DNA from: Entamoeba invadens IP1
Taxonomy: Eukaryota; Evosea; Mastigamoebida; Endamoebidae
Reading direction: 5' to 3'
Length of the DNA: 64,000 bases
NCBI RefSeq assembly: GCF_000330505.1
Contig: NW_004443550.1
Span: 18,664-82,663, forward strand
In this document: piece after piece, positions 36,401-44,308 of the stretch
How the letters are laid out: each line of letters starts with the position of its first letter
Numbering within the stretch: position 1 is the first letter of the stretch
Made by a program: the position numbers and the translations under genes
The notes under the pieces: model-generated
Seen by the model: the letters and a program-made list of their open reading frames with translations, nothing else
Told to the model about the DNA's origin: nothing
The model's database searches: none

Positions 36401-38557
36401 TGGATCACATCCACCTTCAACACATGTATTATCACATAATACACACATTCCACTCGTCTTATCTGGGTAATAATTTACGTTACATGTCGAACACTTCCGT
36501 TCACCTCCTGCAACACATTCTTTACAATTTGGATCAAAAGTCTGACAACTTTCACACACTTCTGATTGAGGAGATGTGAATACTTTTGATGCATCACATG
36601 TTGTACAACGACCTGTTGTTTGATCACATTGACTACACGTGGAATTGCATTGAATACATTTCAATGTGTAGGTTGAAGGATAGTAGTTTGTATTACATTT
36701 AACACACTCTCTGACACCTCCAGAAGCACACGTTAAACAATTTGAATCAAATGTAGAACATGCAATGCACTTATTTTCTTTGGGTTCGTTGAAGACGTTT
36801 CCACTTGAACAAGTTGTACATATCCCATCCGGACCATCACACTGTCTTGCACATGTTGCTTCACATTGAACGCATTTCCCAGTTGTACTTATGTAATATT
36901 CACTGTTTTTGCATTGTATACAAATCCTCGAATAATTAGACGCACATGCAACACAGTTACTATCAAATGAACTGCATATTTCACATGTCTTTGTATCTGA
37001 AGATTTGAAAACGTAATTGTCTAAACATGTTATACAATTCCCATTTGAACTATTACAATTTGGACATGTCGAAGCACAATTTACACAAACATATCCATTC
37101 GAAGTATCTGGATATTGACCATTTTGACAGGTCTCACATTTTCTAAGTGTTTGTGAGCACTTCTGACACCCAGAAAATGCTTCAGTGCAGCTCTGACAAG
37201 ATGGACTTGTAATTGTGATGACTGTGTAATCAGGTTTACACTCTGAACAGGCACCATTTTTGGGATCACACTTTCCTAATACACACGTTTCATGGCATGG
37301 AGTACATTTTCCATTGATTGGGTAATACCCCAAATCACACTTGAAACACGCCCTTTCAACCCCAGAGCACTGTTCACAATTGGGATCATAATTGCGACAG
37401 GGTTCACATATTGTTGATAGTGGATTTTTAAATATCAAACCACTTGAACATGTCTTGCAAATACCAGTATTGTCCGCACAACTTCCCCCACAAGTTTGAT
37501 CACAAATATTACATAACTTGTTACTAACATAGTAATTCTCTTTACATTGAGTGCAGTCAGTTTTCTTCGTATTTATGTTAAAAGCACACGTGTTACAATT
37601 GTCTGGACATCGTTTACAGGTTGTGTTTGTTGTTGTAAATTTACTAAGAGCAAAGCCATCGTAACACTCTGTGCATCGGGTTTTTAAATTACATGTATTA
37701 CAATACTCTATCATGTTACATGATGTACACCCATCATTTTCCTTATAATACCCAGCTTTACATGTATCACATTTTTTTGTACCATAGTTATAACTGACAC
37801 ATCCATCTTTGTTTGGATTACAATAATCGTAGACAATATGATAGCCCGAGTTGCATTGTTCACATTCACCATCATCGGAAGATCCACAGTTGTTTAGTGG
37901 TGGGTAACACAAGTTGTTTTTTTGAGAAAACCCAGCTTTACATTTTCCACAAACAAGAATGCCACTTTGAGATTTTATGGTTTGGCAATTTTGTGGCATA
38001 CAAGTAAGTTTATCGTCCAAATAGTACCACTGTTTTTTCCCACACACAAAACTACAAGTTGAGTTGTCACGTACTTTTCTACAAGTCACCGGCCAATCTC
38101 CACATTGAGTTAAAAAGTAACCCAAGATGCATTGAGAACAGTCCGATCTTCCAGTAACACAACTTGAACAATAGTATTGGTTATATCCATTGCATTGAAG
38201 TGTGTCTGGTGTTGCACTTTTAAGAGTCGTGTTGGATTTTGTTGTTTTAAGAGTTGGAGTAAATTCAAAAGTATTCCTTTGGAAGTGATAGATCCCATTA
38301 TAGTAATTCAACACCTCGTTTTTATAATTTTTTAATAAGACAGACAACACGTGAAGACACTCTTTAACTGCCACAAAAAGATCTTCTTGTTGTTGACATT
38401 CAATGTGTACTTCTTCTAAATTTTGTATATAAAGAATACCATCTTCTTCATTTAAATTGGTAGTGTTACATTGTGTGTTATTTTCAAAGCATTTTACAAT
38501 ACCTTTATCGTTGCACCACATGCCAAATGTTGTTACCAACAACACTAACAAGAGCAT
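30494..38557 (-). CDS. Transmembrane kinase (TMK) with tandem CXXC modules, 2687 aa
   Basis: Receptor-like kinase of the Entamoeba TMK family, intact over 8 kb. The ATG at 38557 starts a signal peptide (MLLLVLLVTTFGMWC). The ectodomain (residues about 20-2235) is dominated by Cys-rich, furin-receptor-like repeats. About 17 tandem modules of roughly 70 residues (about 37.4 to 33.8 kb) share the pattern C-x2-C-x2-Phe-Asp-x2-Cys...Arg-x-Cys...Tyr-Tyr-Pro...Thr-Cys-Gly-Gly-x-Cys-Asp. A transmembrane helix (about 2237-2270) is followed by a Lys-rich stop, a beta-rich juxtamembrane domain and a kinase domain (about 2415-2687). The kinase has GEGSFG, VAIKK, HRDIKPDN, DFGSS and MAPEVL, so it should be catalytically active. 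TMKs are thought to sense surface or serum cues; the ligand is unknown. The 3' neighbour is a long AT-rich spacer. Confidence 0.95.
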   Translation of the reverse strand: MLLLVLLVTTFGMWCNDKGIVKCFENNTQCNTTNLNEEDGILYIQNLEEVHIECQQQEDLFVAVKECLHVLSVLLKNYKNEVLNYYNGIYHFQRNTFEFTPTLKTTKSNTTLKSATPDTLQCNGYNQYYCSSCVTGRSDCSQCILGYFLTQCGDWPVTCRKVRDNSTCSFVCGKKQWYYLDDKLTCMPQNCQTIKSQSGILVCGKCKAGFSQKNNLCYPPLNNCGSSDDGECEQCNSGYHIVYDYCNPNKDGCVSYNYGTKKCDTCKAGYYKENDGCTSCNMIEYCNTCNLKTRCTECYDGFALSKFTTTNTTCKRCPDNCNTCAFNINTKKTDCTQCKENYYVSNKLCNICDQTCGGSCADNTGICKTCSSGLIFKNPLSTICEPCRNYDPNCEQCSGVERACFKCDLGYYPINGKCTPCHETCVLGKCDPKNGACSECKPDYTVITITSPSCQSCTEAFSGCQKCSQTLRKCETCQNGQYPDTSNGYVCVNCASTCPNCNSSNGNCITCLDNYVFKSSDTKTCEICSSFDSNCVACASNYSRICIQCKNSEYYISTTGKCVQCEATCARQCDGPDGICTTCSSGNVFNEPKENKCIACSTFDSNCLTCASGGVRECVKCNTNYYPSTYTLKCIQCNSTCSQCDQTTGRCTTCDASKVFTSPQSEVCESCQTFDPNCKECVAGGERKCSTCNVNYYPDKTSGMCVLCDNTCVEGGCDPSSGICNTCKENYVFKNPKQIECESCTSFEQHCSTCSPDFSRKCVICSAGYYVDTSNNKCKQCDSTCGGKCDGVSGYCTGCSTGYVPTEPTSLICESCTSFDIKCSICLSGFERKCFTCKTGKYPDEITYKCKDCDETCGTLCDVSNGLCKQCKTNYVVTEPISKVCISCRSFDSHCTTCASDFTRKCVTCDNNYYPDASGRCVPCSLGCSTCNSQNGTCQICVPNHIFDTTDHTNCSECSTLSKCVTCPIDFSRKCIACQSNMYPIDGVCANCHTTCGGTCNTENGECTGCQNGFVFSDTNPLECVACQTFDPKCTTCSEDFTRTCKVCNVNNYPQPNGMCGECDTSCGGQCDTSIGICTGCSPNFVFNEVKGLTCQNCTLFDPNCKTCNTNYERRCTECQSGYYLVGDKCVQCHSTCGGKCDPTNGRCTGCISNNVFSDDQMTCIPCNQFNSDCTTCASNGSRLCETCTNKKYASNGNCVDCLASCKDSNCDGSTGICVTCANNYVNVESNNGSCQKCSEFDSNCKLCASNADRKCVECQATYYPKTVSDYRCQLCDETCGGLCDTRNGYCIGCLSNHVLYETETLTCQSCTDFDAHCTQCSSQFKRECMTCNTGYYPDPSTHRCIPCHGTCATDMCDTTTGICKQCIDNYVFREIKSVDCVQCDSFAPWCKTCASNSSRICVECKPSYYTNPSTQRCQKCDTTCGNNCNGVTGYCIGCLNNFVLISETSLTCQNCSLFDPKCVTCSKTFQRECVTCTTGYYPNENTKICKSCGSNCNSLCNTESGVCYGCLTNHVFENATQMNCIPCKTFDIHCLTCYEDYSQKCKICDVGFYPNEQFRCVPCSTIQINCNSCNQTQKECLRCKDPYYLSSPLECNSCPTGFFKSSESGCGDCNEKITNCKQCGTVSVGNARCSFCYSPYVPNVAGNCILCSDRTFYTYTKELTREVGSCQANTIQNCVKQMNSTTCVLCEHPAFLSEGNCVTTKNCLSPSTVVQTSCDCSEQISINSDCVAVGSGCKYQNSTKGKNYCVQCNNNYRMNTQKECVKSNELTVLNDVNYQCRDGQYLDRNNMCQDCDATSSICLQGKEKVEALKCSSRYVLNTERNECASDSACASVSTDFCERCQEESYELNEGKCVKCSTLNCKYCVGNKCLKCVENTLLYEDNRCISKEEVNCVKSNSFGCVQCKDQFYTFAEKNKENKFDYCLPISTTLFSNCKRIRFTTTPEDGKCIECLESYKLKEGKCAEFYEEKDENLTLKMMSEMHFIQDNTNNKYDPMKGIEMQEVNTTSEIKCESRTNKGCQRCSDGYYYNNLTSECNKCDDLCETCYNTTYCLSCTSTSFLDSTMVCKSLGNLISTCQTPLPTGGGCAICKDEYFKVEKDCLKCDMSCAKCSSIESCLECADGYFKFSGDSKGLCRHNTTLLNCSKVVFDGCDTCDDGYFVTVDKHCQKCPENCQLCESQETCTLCLPTDYVLVNSMCQFYSSVENCEEAKDSKCTRCKGSHEPSTEGDLCVHVVNLGVAIGVPLSLIFIILVVIATIIIVVYLLMMKKKEKVQLQNICVFEMSRSNIPMSSLNKVMCSNKNVIHFDLEDDGPIPVDAESRDLICIGNTSKHNMKVQFSVLDGCDYYEIRTVPSLISLKKGEACEFEIFIKPLCSCEFEEYIMVIGLDIKTGVQYNEKIRIEKKTENSTKLNYREIEEHKKIGEGSFGVVFKGVFRGKTVAIKKMKISNTTKQQIDEFEKEVSMLDKFRNDYIIHFYGACFIPSHIEMVTEFAQYGSLADMVLEGKKESSEVSLKIKIKMMTDAAKGIQYLHENGILHRDIKPDNLLVISLEENVKANAKLTDFGSSRNINMLMTNMTFTKGVGTPKYMAPEVLNKEKYKTSSDVFSLAITMYETLIWGEAYPKKEFKYAWAIADFITSGKRRERTEQIREEEYQILSKMWKQKQEERPTIDNVIQSLEDVIQKL
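33780..37410 (-). repeat. Intragenic tandem array of about 17 Cys-rich modules
   Basis: Protein-level tandem repeats of about 70-72 residues (roughly 213 bp) inside the large TMK. Sixteen modules are complete and the last is partial. Conserved anchors per module are a CxxC pair followed by Phe-Asp, a Ser-x-x-Arg-Lys-Cys segment, Tyr-Tyr-Pro, and a Cys-Asp-x-Thr-Cys-Gly-Gly-x-Cys-Asp block. At DNA level the modules are diverged and not identical, so the array is old or under diversifying pressure. Confidence 0.85.
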
Positions 38558-38599
38558 TGTCTTTTTCTAGTTAATGGAGTTTTTGTTTGATTATTTTTT

Positions 38600-38630
38600 A
38601 ATTTTAAAAACACAAATCTTTTGAGTTCTT
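38600..38630 (-). promoter_or_regulatory. Candidate core promoter of the large TMK
   Basis: Reading on the minus strand, AAGAACTCAAAAG (GAAC core at 38625-38628) is followed by GTGTTTTTAAAAT (38613-38601), which resembles the Entamoeba TATA-like GTATTTAAA box. They lie about 45-70 bp upstream of the ATG. Confidence 0.4.
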
Positions 38631-39419
38631 AGTGGTGTTGTTTCATTATAATTAATTAAAAATAGCTTTTAAATATTTTCTTATTTTATCGCCTTTTATT
38701 TGCATTAAATTATTCTTATAAGCCAGTATTTAAATATTAAATATCGGGTCTTGATAATAATTCCAATCCACACTTTATGTGTGAATAAGAGGAGTTTTCT
38801 AATTTTGAATGTTTAATCCTTTTGCCAAATTGGAAAAATATTATATCGGCATCAAATAATATATGTGTTATTTATATTAGTTTATATTATTATCATTTTT
38901 GATTGATATATTTCCGATAAACCAGAAAAAAACCCAAAAAAATTCTAAACTTTTAAAAAAATTAAATTGAAACAAAAAACATTGGGCAGATTACCCAAAG
39001 TATAACATGTTTTATTTCTTATTTTGTGTTTTTTATTTAAGAATAATTCATATCCAAATAAAGATATCGGTAAGTAAAATAACATTTTCTATAATTATAT
39101 AAATATTAATAAGTAATATGATTTATAAACAAAACCTTTTTTCTGATATAATTAAAATAGACTTTGGAAAATTCCAAACTTTTTATCCATTCAATAAGAA
39201 AAAATAAAAAGATTTTAATTTAACAATTATAATTATATTTTTGGTTTAAATTAATATATTTTACTATAATCAATAAAGATTTTTGTAAACAATAAAAAGA
39301 TTTTAAAAAAAGGAAAAAATAAATAAATAAAAAATTATATTATTTGTATAAAATAAAAGAGACTTATTTTGAACAAGAAATTAATAAATTTAAATTTTGA
39401 TAATCACACCAATGTTAAA
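38631..39419. other. AT-rich intergenic DNA
   Basis: AT-rich upstream region of the large TMK; no gene seen. Confidence 0.5.
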
Positions 39420-40058
39420 TACAGTCAACATTCGAAAAGAGGGCTATTCGATATAAGGATTTATTCGATAAGAGACCATAATATAAGAGGGAGGTCTCTT
39501 ATCGAATATCAAAAAAAATCAAAAAACAACAATTTATTTTTTTGCTATTTTTTATATTTTTTTGTCCAAAACCTTAATATGGTAATACATAAACCAAATT
39601 GTCATTACGTTAAAAAAAATAAAATTATTTTTAAAATTATTTTAAAAGCAAATGAGTTTTTCATCTAAAACCCAAACACTGTTAATTAACGTGTCGTTGG
39701 AGCGTTAAATTATTATAAAATAATAAATGTTTATTTTGAAAACCAAGAGTTATCATATTGCTCTTCATGTGTTCGGTTTGAATGCTGTTTATGTTGTCTG
39801 TCAATATTTTGATTCTATAACGGACGTTTTGTGTTTTAATAAACACTAGTAAAATAAAGCATTTGTTTTTTATATTATAAATTACAAAAGTTTTATAAAA
39901 AATGGCAAAAAAATTTTTTGGGTGAAAATATAATTTGGAATTTTGTTGAGACAAAAAACAAAATGTGGTATTTTTTGTTAATTATTCAAGTTTATATTAT
40001 TTGACATTATTGAATAAGACTGGAACATAGACTGGACTATCATCGAATATATACTGTA
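39420..40058. mobile_element. Candidate TIR element with CAGT ends and TA flanks
   Basis: The left end at 39422 reads CAGTCAACATTCGAAAAG, preceded by TA. The reverse complement of the right end at 40056 reads CAGTATATATTCGATGAT, flanked by TA. The first 14 bases agree at about ten positions. The left end also contains repeated TTCGATAA-type motifs and a 15-bp perfect inverted repeat (39463-39477 with 39493-39507, ATTCGATAAGAGACC). No transposase is visible inside. The pairing of the two ends is uncertain. Confidence 0.35.
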
Positions 40059-41209
40059 TATTATTAAATTATCAAAATAACCTATCACTAACCAAGTTTT
40101 GAAAAATACAATAATAACTAAAAAACAAGTTTTATGTGAAAATGATTTGTCATTAATTATTCACTATATCTTATTTAAAACCGATTCGTTCTTTTTTATT
40201 TACCAAAATCATTAAACAGACTTTTTAACACCAATTATTAAACTCAACGTGTTTCACCAAAATCAGTAAATTACATTGTAGTTTGTACTAAAAACAGTCA
40301 ATGAAAGAAATCAAATTTTAGAAAATGTAAACTTAAGTTAAAAATCAGTTTTCCACCCATATGTGGATACTATTTTATGGTGATGTTGAGTATTTATAAC
40401 AGATACTTTGTTAAAGTTTTTCATTTGTTAAATAATTTAAAAGTATCTATTAGTTTTTAAACTAAAAATCAAACTAATAATAAGTAACTGATTAAAAATA
40501 AAAAATAAATTTGGCAGTCAATGGGAAAAAAGCGTTGTCGCTTTGCTCTGAAATACTTTTGCCTAATGTGGACTCGCAGGATGTAAAAAACACTGTGTTG
40601 TGATGTATTTCTGGGGTCGCAGTCAATATAGACGACGCGTTTATCACACAAATTAGTTAATTTAATAATACGAAGAAATAAGGAGAATGAAACAAACACA
40701 AATTTTGTTAGACTTTTTCTTGTACTTTTGTATGTGTTCGCGACAAAATCGTGAGCTTTGTGAGTAATATCTTCAACATTATCAAAACAAAGTTTGCATT
40801 TTTTAATTGCGACTTTGGAAAGGAAAAAATGGTGTTTTTGTGTTAGAAATTGAATAAAACAACGACGAGTCAAACTGTATTTTTAAAGCGACTGTTCTCC
40901 GGTTTGTTTATAATGAGAGATTGTTTATATGTGATACTACTTGACGATAGTTATGTTTTTTGATTTTTTAACTTAAATAATTGGTAGTTTATCAGGTTTT
41001 TCGTGTGTTTTACAATACACATTTTCCCTCTTTTTTGAATAAGTGAAATTATATTTAAAAACATATATTTTTTAAAAACGTTTTTTAAAGAAATAAATAA
41101 TGTTTTTTAAGTGTTAAAAAAACTCGTTTTTTTAATCGATTTATTAAAATCCAATTTATTTTCAACACAAAATGAATGAAACTAAAACTAATTAATTAAG
41201 TATTTATCG
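40059..41209. other. Intergenic DNA with an unassigned coding-like patch
   Basis: AT-rich overall. At 40469-40873 a minus-strand frame of 134 codons begins with TTG rather than ATG and contains a more complex segment (for example KVAIKKCKLCFDNVEDITH) before running into low-complexity hydrophobic sequence. It may be a degraded exon; I do not annotate it as a gene. Confidence 0.4.
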
Positions 41210-43066
41210 ATGGTTGAAAAACTTGATGCTTTTTACATAGCAGTTGTAATACCCTATTTAAACTCATTAAAAACAGCACAGCGTCTTCTCTATGTCAGCC
41301 GTTCCTGTAAAATTGCAATTCTTATGATCCGAACAAACCCGAATTACCGTCCACAACTTCATTCATCCAAATTCCACGACTTCATTACTGAGATGGACAC
41401 AACATTTTCCAAAGTCGTTGAATTAGAAAGAGAACTTCTTTTGTTTAGTGGTGTTGTGACACTTCAAGCAGATGATGAGACGTTATTACAACGTCGTGAC
41501 ATTGCAATGAAATACGACTACATTCGACTTACTCGACATAGTGTTGAAAGTCCCTATTTATTACAACAACTTAATGATCGACTTTGTGATATAAAAATAT
41601 TAATAAAATCGAATATAACAATCAATTTAAGTCCATTTAAAAACCTTCGCCGTGTCACAATGAAGTCGATATACAGAACAACACAATACACTGAATTCTT
41701 CAAAAACACACAACATAGATATTCCTTTGTATCTCTCAGTAAGATGTGTGGCATTTGTGATGATATGATCACCTCTTTTGATAAGTTTAATATAGAGCGC
41801 TTAGTAGTGAGTGCACCAACTACACTTATTACAGAGTTCTTTCTAAAGTGTAAAGAAAAAAGTTTTGTGATTTCTCCACGTGTCATATTTAGTAGCGACG
41901 AGTGGTGCAATGAAGATATAATAGTCGAGAAAGCGTCTGAATTTACTGTTGGACCACAAACAGTATCATTAGATGTAGCTATGCAATTGTACTATCCAAC
42001 ATCCGTCACCCTCTCTGCGTTCACTACAGAAAAGCACTTTGATATATCAAAATACACACAAATAGTTGAATTCAGTCAAGAAAATAATCCATCAGTCGAC
42101 TGCATATTACCACCTTCACTTGAAGTGTATTGTGGATGTGCAATGTATAATACACTTCAACATGTAAATGTAGTTACACTCTCTAATTGTATTGAAACAT
42201 TTAAATTACCACAATCAGTCTATTCGGCTTCTTTGAGAAGTTGTGAGTTATGGAAACAAGAAGAAGTGTGCAATATAGTCTCCCTTGTTATTGAGAAACA
42301 ACACAAACTTGAAGAGGTGAAAACACTCAATTTTTTGAGAGTTATTAATTTTGTGTCTTGTGAAGTTAATATCGACTTATCTAAGTTGAATATGCTTGTT
42401 AAAGCAACTTTCACATCATGTGAAGTGTCACTCACTGATAAAACAATGGCACATGTTAAAACACTTGTTATACAAAACACTCAATGGAAGTCACACTTTG
42501 TCCCAAAAACAGTCACTGCTCTTCGTCTTATTTCGTCGTCTTTTATGAATAGAAATGATGATAAAATGCCTTTTGATATTGAAAATATTCAAAATGTTGA
42601 AATGATTTCGACGGATGACGTCTCGATGCTTCGATCACTTCCATTGTGTGTTAAATACATCACTATTAAAAGCGCACCACGGGAGTACGTCTGTGACTTG
42701 TCGAGATTTAAAGCACTTGAAAAAGTCGGTGTCTGCAATTGCTCGAACATCATAATATCACTGAACAAAGCGACCAAAACACTTTACGCGATGTCGTCTT
42801 CAGTCACACATCTCATCAATGCACAACTCGAAAATATTTACTTCAGAAGTTGTAAGGAAATCGACTTTGATGTATTGCCTGAAACTGTAAAAATACTGGA
42901 AATTAGTCCGCCTGTTAAAACTACACAAAAAGATATTAACAGGTTAAAGGCATTCCACTTATCTTTTGTGTTCCCAAAACCTGATGACGATAGAAGACCA
43001 AAAAGAAATAGAAGTAACACACCTACACCAGCACAATACCCAATTACTATCACGCATAACGTGTAA
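41210..43066 (+). CDS. Leucine-rich-repeat-type Entamoeba protein, 618 aa
   Basis: Intact frame from the ATG at 41210. The N-terminus (residues about 1-60) contains FYIAVVIPYLNSLKTAQRLL followed by VSRSCKIAI, which matches the conserved N-terminal module of Entamoeba LRR/BspA-like proteins (Phe-Tyr-Leu...Tyr-Leu...Val-Ser-Lys-x-Cys, then Asn-Pro). The body has irregular LRR-like segments such as NVVTLSNCIETFKLPQSVY and FSACE/VEMISTD-type strands, with repeated Leu/Ile-x-x-Leu spacing and frequent Ser-Cys pairs. The Arg/Thr/Pro-rich C-terminus has PKRNRSNTPTPAQYP. There is no signal peptide or transmembrane helix, so it is probably intracellular. Function is unknown; such LRR proteins are a large multigene family in E. 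invadens. Confidence 0.7.
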   Translation: MVEKLDAFYIAVVIPYLNSLKTAQRLLYVSRSCKIAILMIRTNPNYRPQLHSSKFHDFITEMDTTFSKVVELERELLLFSGVVTLQADDETLLQRRDIAMKYDYIRLTRHSVESPYLLQQLNDRLCDIKILIKSNITINLSPFKNLRRVTMKSIYRTTQYTEFFKNTQHRYSFVSLSKMCGICDDMITSFDKFNIERLVVSAPTTLITEFFLKCKEKSFVISPRVIFSSDEWCNEDIIVEKASEFTVGPQTVSLDVAMQLYYPTSVTLSAFTTEKHFDISKYTQIVEFSQENNPSVDCILPPSLEVYCGCAMYNTLQHVNVVTLSNCIETFKLPQSVYSASLRSCELWKQEEVCNIVSLVIEKQHKLEEVKTLNFLRVINFVSCEVNIDLSKLNMLVKATFTSCEVSLTDKTMAHVKTLVIQNTQWKSHFVPKTVTALRLISSSFMNRNDDKMPFDIENIQNVEMISTDDVSMLRSLPLCVKYITIKSAPREYVCDLSRFKALEKVGVCNCSNIIISLNKATKTLYAMSSSVTHLINAQLENIYFRSCKEIDFDVLPETVKILEISPPVKTTQKDINRLKAFHLSFVFPKPDDDRRPKRNRSNTPTPAQYPITITHNV

Positions 43067-44308
43067 TTTTCTTTTTGTAATTTTTAATGTGAATTTATTT
43101 TTTGTTCTATTTAAAGCATTTTAATGATGATAATGCGAATATTTAATTAATTCACCCAATTTTTGTTGATATTTGAATATAAGGTATTGACTTTTTTGTT
43201 TGAAAATGTATAAATCCAAGTTAAATGTTATTATTCAATATGTTACTGTATCTTAAAATGTGACAAAAAAATTTATTCATTTTTTAAAGAGGAACTGTTA
43301 TGACACTGAACAATAACATGTACAAATATGTTTGAAAATGTTATTAACACCATTCATTATACAAGAATTATAATTTAAAATATAATTAAAATTGAAATTA
43401 TTTTTTTGTATTTTATAGAAAGTTCTTATAAAAACTCTATGTGAGGGTGTTTGAAATAAGTTATATAAAAAACACTATAATTATCTTAAATTTATGTTAA
43501 AAACCATTAAGATTTTACCAAATTAATTGAATAACAAACTTATTTTGTTTTATAGCACTTTTTTTTAATAATTTTACAATTAAAAATTAACTTTGTTTAT
43601 ACTGTAAATTATTGTTAAATATAATAATATCTTTATTTGACTCCTTCTATATTTTATTTAAAAAAACTATAATTTAACTATAATCGACCTCAAAACAAAA
43701 AAAGCGAAAAGAGTATTTTTTGGTTTTCAAATTGAAATACAAAATGACCAAACACATTAGAAATATATATGATTATTAGATTTATAATAGTAAAATTATA
43801 ATAAAAAACTTGTTTATATAATTAATGCGGAATAATTTTTTCTAAAAAATTTATTTAAAAAATCCAACTAAGTATACAATAAAAATATAATCATATATTA
43901 TAAGATAATAATTAATACATTCTAATAGTTATGTTAAAAAAACAAAAAAAAGCGATGTATAATTTTTTTTAACAAACACCTTCGTAATATACACTTTATT
44001 AGTAATGACTAGTAAATAAATCATAAATTCTGGTACACTTCTTCAAATCCAAAAGATTGTGATTTGTATCACTCAATCAAAAATAAGAAAGAAGAACCAA
44101 AAAGAAACAATCAAACGGATAAAGTCAAGTACAATTATATCGGATGTGAATATACTTTTGTAGAAAGAAAATCAAATACTAAATAGCCGATAAATAAATC
44201 TTAAGAGTAACTCAGTACACAACAAAGAAAAATCGAAACACTTCTTGTCTAACAAAAGTGAGAATTTTGTTTATAAAAAAGCATACAAAAAACTCGAAAC
44301 CCAAATTG
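43067..44308. other. AT-rich intergenic DNA
   Basis: AT-rich spacer between two plus-strand genes. A TATA-like GTTTATAAAAAAG (about 44270) sits roughly 30-40 bp before the ATG at 44309. Confidence 0.5.

Noticed and set aside
40469..40873. 134-codon minus-strand frame
   Set aside because: It starts with TTG, ends in AT-driven hydrophobic sequence and matches no family; noted only as a coding-like patch.
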